From Comamonadaceae bacterium (GTDB lineage Bacteria; Pseudomonadota; Gammaproteobacteria; Burkholderiales; Burkholderiaceae_C), in NCBI GenBank assembly GCA_947455145.1, contig CANGME010000005.1, positions 177,898 to 241,897 on the forward strand: a DNA stretch of 64,000 bases. The letters are read 5' to 3'. Positions 61,098 to 64,000 of this stretch are shown here, one piece after another; position 1 is the stretch's first letter; each line of letters opens with the position of its first letter. Below the pieces are notes generated by a model. That model saw only the letters and a program-made list of their open reading frames with translations. It searched no databases and had not been told where the DNA came from. The position numbers and the translations under genes were made by a program.

Positions 61098-62897
61098 GTG
61101 ACGCGCAACATGCCCAGGCTTGTTCAGTGTGTTGTGGCGTGTCTGCTTGGCTTGGCCACGCTCACAGCAAGCGCGCAGGGTATCGAGTCCGTCATGTCCC
61201 CTGGCAAAGTGATTCAAGGCCACGCCAAATTTGAAGACGACTGCAAGCAATGCCATGTGAAGTTCGACCGCAAAGCCCAAGATGGTTTGTGCACGGACTG
61301 CCACAAAGACATTGGTGCCGACGTGCGCGCCCTGACGGGCATGCATGGCCGACTCAAACCCCAAGCCTGCCGCAGTTGCCACACCGATCACAAAGGGCGC
61401 GGCGCGCGCGTGGCCGAGTTTGACAAGAAGAAGTTTGACCACACGCAAACCGACTTTGCCCTGCGGGGAAAACACCCGAAAGTAGAGTGCGAAAAATGCC
61501 ACGTCGCAGGTAAGAAGTTCAGCGAAGCACCTCAAACCTGCAACGCCTGCCATAAAAAAGACGATGTCCACAAAGGCTCTTTAGGGGCAAAGTGTGCCGA
61601 CTGCCACAACGAATCCAACTGGAAAGAAACCCGCTTCGACCACGACACCACCCGTTTCCCCCTAACGGGCAAGCACATCGACACGAAATGCGCCGATTGC
61701 CACAGGACCAGCAACTACAAAGAAGCACCGCGCACGTGCATCGGCTGCCATAAAAAAGACGATGACCAAAAGGGTCACAAAGGCCAGTTTGGTGAGAAGT
61801 GCGACAGCTGCCACGGCGCCAAGCAGTGGAAGTTGTCCAGCTTCAACCACGACACCGACACCAAATACGCACTCAAAGGCAAACACCGCAGCACTGGCTG
61901 CACCGACTGCCACACCGGCCATCTTTACCGCGTCAAGCTCAGCCCAGATTGCTACGCCTGCCACAAGAAAGACGACAAGCACAAAGAGACTTTGGGCAAA
62001 GACTGCGGCAGTTGCCATACCGAGCGCAACTGGAAAGAGATTGCCAAGTTTGACCACGACGCCACCAGCTTTCCCCTGCTCGGCCAGCACGCCAAAACAG
62101 ACTGCAAAGACTGTCACAAGAGCGTGCTCTTCAAAGAAGCACCCAAGGAATGCTATGCCTGTCATAAAAAAGACGACAAGCACACCGGCAACCTGGGCGA
62201 GAAGTGTGCTGATTGCCACAGCGAGCGCGATTGGAAAACTACCAAGGGTCGCTTCGATCACGACAAAACCAAATTCAAATTGCGCAACGCACATGCTGAA
62301 GCGTCGCTCAAGTGCAACGCCTGCCACAAAGACTTGACGCAGTTTCGTAACACGCCGTTAGATTGCTTTAGCTGCCACAAGAAGGACGACAAGCACGAAG
62401 GGCAAGAGGGCACGAAATGCGAGAGTTGCCACTCAGACAAGGACTGGAAGGTGGCCCGCTTTGACCACAGCGTCTCGCGTTTCCCCCTCACCGGGCGCCA
62501 CATTGCGACCCCTTGCAAAGACTGCCACGAAACCGCCCGTTACAAGGACGCGCCGCGTGACTGCTTCAGTTGCCATAAAAAGGTGGACAAGCACAAACAA
62601 AAATTTGGAATGAACTGCGAAACTTGTCACAGCACCCGTGCATGGCCCCTTTGGGACTTTGATCACACCACCCGTACCAAGTACAGGCTCGATGGTGCGC
62701 ATCGCACTGTGGCCTGCGAGAGCTGCCACAAACAAGAAGCCCCCAAGGGCAAGAACGCAGCCTTCGTGGGCAGCACCTGTATTTCGTGTCACCGCAACGA
62801 CGACGTGCATGACGGCCAGTTCGGTATGCGCTGCGAGCAATGCCACGTCACCGACAACTGGAAGAAATTCAAAAACCGGGTGGGGAGTGTTCTATGA
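61098..62897 (+). CDS. 24-haem periplasmic/outer-surface cytochrome c
   Basis: The 599-aa product has a signal peptide (LVQCVVACLLGLATLTASAQG) and 24 CXXCH haem sites, the densest part being regular units with KKDDKH and CADCH. Fxx-H-type and His distal ligands (FDHDxTxFxL-G-KH) recur every ~30-35 residues. Haem packing at this density gives nanowire-type conductors used in Fe(III)/Mn(IV) respiration or inter-species electron transfer. It has no terminal domain of known families. GTG at 61098 starts two bases after the b-type protein; ATG 61110 is an alternative. Confidence 0.88.
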   Translation: MTRNMPRLVQCVVACLLGLATLTASAQGIESVMSPGKVIQGHAKFEDDCKQCHVKFDRKAQDGLCTDCHKDIGADVRALTGMHGRLKPQACRSCHTDHKGRGARVAEFDKKKFDHTQTDFALRGKHPKVECEKCHVAGKKFSEAPQTCNACHKKDDVHKGSLGAKCADCHNESNWKETRFDHDTTRFPLTGKHIDTKCADCHRTSNYKEAPRTCIGCHKKDDDQKGHKGQFGEKCDSCHGAKQWKLSSFNHDTDTKYALKGKHRSTGCTDCHTGHLYRVKLSPDCYACHKKDDKHKETLGKDCGSCHTERNWKEIAKFDHDATSFPLLGQHAKTDCKDCHKSVLFKEAPKECYACHKKDDKHTGNLGEKCADCHSERDWKTTKGRFDHDKTKFKLRNAHAEASLKCNACHKDLTQFRNTPLDCFSCHKKDDKHEGQEGTKCESCHSDKDWKVARFDHSVSRFPLTGRHIATPCKDCHETARYKDAPRDCFSCHKKVDKHKQKFGMNCETCHSTRAWPLWDFDHTTRTKYRLDGAHRTVACESCHKQEAPKGKNAAFVGSTCISCHRNDDVHDGQFGMRCEQCHVTDNWKKFKNRVGSVL

Positions 62898-64000
62898 GTC
62901 AACTCAAAACGCCTAGCGCTTGGATGGCTTTCTGGTGGAAGCTTTGCTTCTCACTGGCTCTGGTGCTGGGCAGCACGGGGCTCTTGGCACAATCAGCCGT
63001 TCGTAATTTCGATCACCTCAAAACCGGTTTTGCACTCACCGGTTTTCACACCAATGTCCGCTGCGAGTCTTGCCACATCAAGGGCGTTTTCAAAGGCACA
63101 CCACGCGACTGCGCCAGTTGCCACGCGGGCACCGCGCCTCTGGCCATCGCCAATGTGGTCAAACCGCAAAAGCACGTACCCACGCAACAAGCCTGTGAGA
63201 CTTGCCACAGCACCGCCACCTTCACCGGGGCCAAGTTCAACCACGCGGGCATCACACCCAACGCTTGTGCCAGTTGCCACAACGGCAACATCTCCAACGG
63301 CAAACCTGCAAACCACATCCCCACTCAAGCTGATTGCAGCACCTGCCACAAATCCACCAGCTCTTGGCAGGCCGCCAAACCCGACCACAGCACCTTCACC
63401 ACCGCCACCAATTGCGCAAGTTGCCACAACGGCACAGCAGCTACCGGCAAGATCGCAGCCCACATACCCACCACGCTCAATTGCATCAGTTGCCACAGCG
63501 TCACCGCCTTCAAGCCCAGCAACTGGAACCATTCGCAGATGCCAGTGGCCAATCAGTGCTCGACCTGCCACAGCGGCGCGAACCCGCCCGCTGATGGCCC
63601 AACCGCAAACCACATCCCCTACAAGTCTTTGAGCGGCGTGGCCATTGCCAACTGCGACACCTGCCACAAGTCAGGCTTCGCAGCCTGGAACCCAGGCACT
63701 TTCCACAACAACGTTTCCGTCTCCACCCAGTGCGCGACTTGCCACATCAACACCAGCTTTGGGGTGACGGGCAAGCCTGCTACTTCGATTCATGCCACGG
63801 TGACGGGCAACTGCGAGAGCTGCCATAAGTCCACCACCACTTGGCTGGGCGGCAAGCCAGATCACAGCCAGTTCACCACCGCCACCAATTGCGCAAGTTG
63901 CCACAACGGCACAGCAGCTACCGGCAAGATCGCAGCCCACATACCCACCACGCTCAATTGCATCAGTTGCCACAGCGTCACCGCCTTCAAGCCCAGCAAC
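62894..64000 (+). CDS. Second multihaem cytochrome c, 3' end outside window
   Basis: The frame opens at ATG 62894, overlapping the previous stop (ATGA), and stays open to the window end, 369 codons so far. A signal peptide (LCFSLALVLGSTGLLAQ) is followed by at least 13 CXXCH sites, many as CASCHNG, CISCHS or CSTCHK, with IPT-type linkers. The spacing is longer and the sequence simpler than in the upstream 24-haem protein. Two DNA stretches repeat exactly (63395-63523 and 63872-64000), so it probably continues as tandem units beyond the window. Confidence 0.85.
   Translation, partial: MSQLKTPSAWMAFWWKLCFSLALVLGSTGLLAQSAVRNFDHLKTGFALTGFHTNVRCESCHIKGVFKGTPRDCASCHAGTAPLAIANVVKPQKHVPTQQACETCHSTATFTGAKFNHAGITPNACASCHNGNISNGKPANHIPTQADCSTCHKSTSSWQAAKPDHSTFTTATNCASCHNGTAATGKIAAHIPTTLNCISCHSVTAFKPSNWNHSQMPVANQCSTCHSGANPPADGPTANHIPYKSLSGVAIANCDTCHKSGFAAWNPGTFHNNVSVSTQCATCHINTSFGVTGKPATSIHATVTGNCESCHKSTTTWLGGKPDHSQFTTATNCASCHNGTAATGKIAAHIPTTLNCISCHSVTAFKPSN
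63395..63523. repeat. Exact direct repeat inside the multihaem gene, copy 1
   Basis: 129 bases identical to 63872-64000, 477 bases apart (159 codons), each holding two CXXCH sites. Confidence 0.9.
63872..64000. repeat. Exact direct repeat inside the multihaem gene, copy 2 (runs to the window end)
   Basis: Identical to 63395-63523 base for base up to the end of the window, so the true repeat may be longer. Confidence 0.9.

Noticed and set aside
63030..63632. A 200-codon plus-strand frame in the second multihaem gene
   Set aside because: Out of frame with the CXXCH sites; the true frame starts at 62894 and is open to the window end.
61098..64000. A CRISPR-like or satellite array
   Set aside because: The repeated blocks are codons for haem sites in long open frames.
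1..64000. tRNA or rRNA genes
   Set aside because: No cloverleaf-compatible sequence with a CCA end or conserved rRNA segment was noticed in the intergenic regions; a tRNA scan would settle it.

Overview
The window reads as chromosome of a Burkholderiales betaproteobacterium, most likely Comamonadaceae close to Rhodoferax or Polaromonas. The reasons are the high-GC codon use, three Bug/TTT-family substrate-binding proteins, Burkholderiales-style intergenic repeats (a [14 protein letters not shown] palindrome and a larger composite inverted-repeat element), the pcm-rhodanese-tolC gene order, and a very large multihaem cytochrome locus. No rRNA, tRNA or CRISPR array was seen.

Layout. 1-3083: two metallo-beta-lactamase-fold hydrolases, a Nudix hydrolase and a shikimate dehydrogenase. 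3124-8002: a cytoplasmic-type sulfatase, a Bug binding protein, and an opposing trio of two class II aldolase-like proteins and a dihydroxyphthalate-decarboxylase-like protein. 8158-10779: a Tat-exported thiamine-diphosphate enzyme between two small c-type cytochromes. 10742-22494 (minus strand): a tightly coupled defence operon, transcribed as 37-aa Cys peptide, Res, KilA-N, Mod, HEPN protein, RhuM, RelE-like protein, SF1 helicase. 22635-33191: glutathione transferase, Crp-family regulator, metal-handling proteins, amidotransferase, a cytochrome lipoprotein, a Pat-type acyl-CoA synthetase/acetyltransferase and a SagB-type nitroreductase that diverge across FNR-type boxes, an internally deleted esterase, a TonB receptor and msrA.

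33242-46244: a six-gene catabolic operon (Bug protein, aconitase-type large and small subunits, cyclic amidohydrolase, flavoprotein, isocitrate-lyase-type lyase), then a livKHMGF transporter bracketed by two copies of a repeat element, then another Bug protein. The operon predicts ring opening of a cyclic amide or imide, hydration of an unsaturated acid, and retro-aldol-type cleavage.

46321-52242: an aspartoacylase-family protein, a MazEF pair, then a foreign-looking patch. A DUF4160/DUF2442 gene pair is reduced to fragments and abuts an ORF (about 48421-49494) that stays open only if UGA is read as an amino acid. That ORF shares a perfect palindromic terminator with a convergent Ig-like lipoprotein gene carrying a 14-G tract. 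A ParD-like/RelE-like pair follows.

52459-64000: a TetR-regulated RND efflux operon whose pump gene carries repeat elements inserted in frame, then pcm, rhodanese, tolC, and an electron-transfer locus: a b-type membrane cytochrome, a 24-CXXCH cytochrome and a second multihaem cytochrome running off the window.
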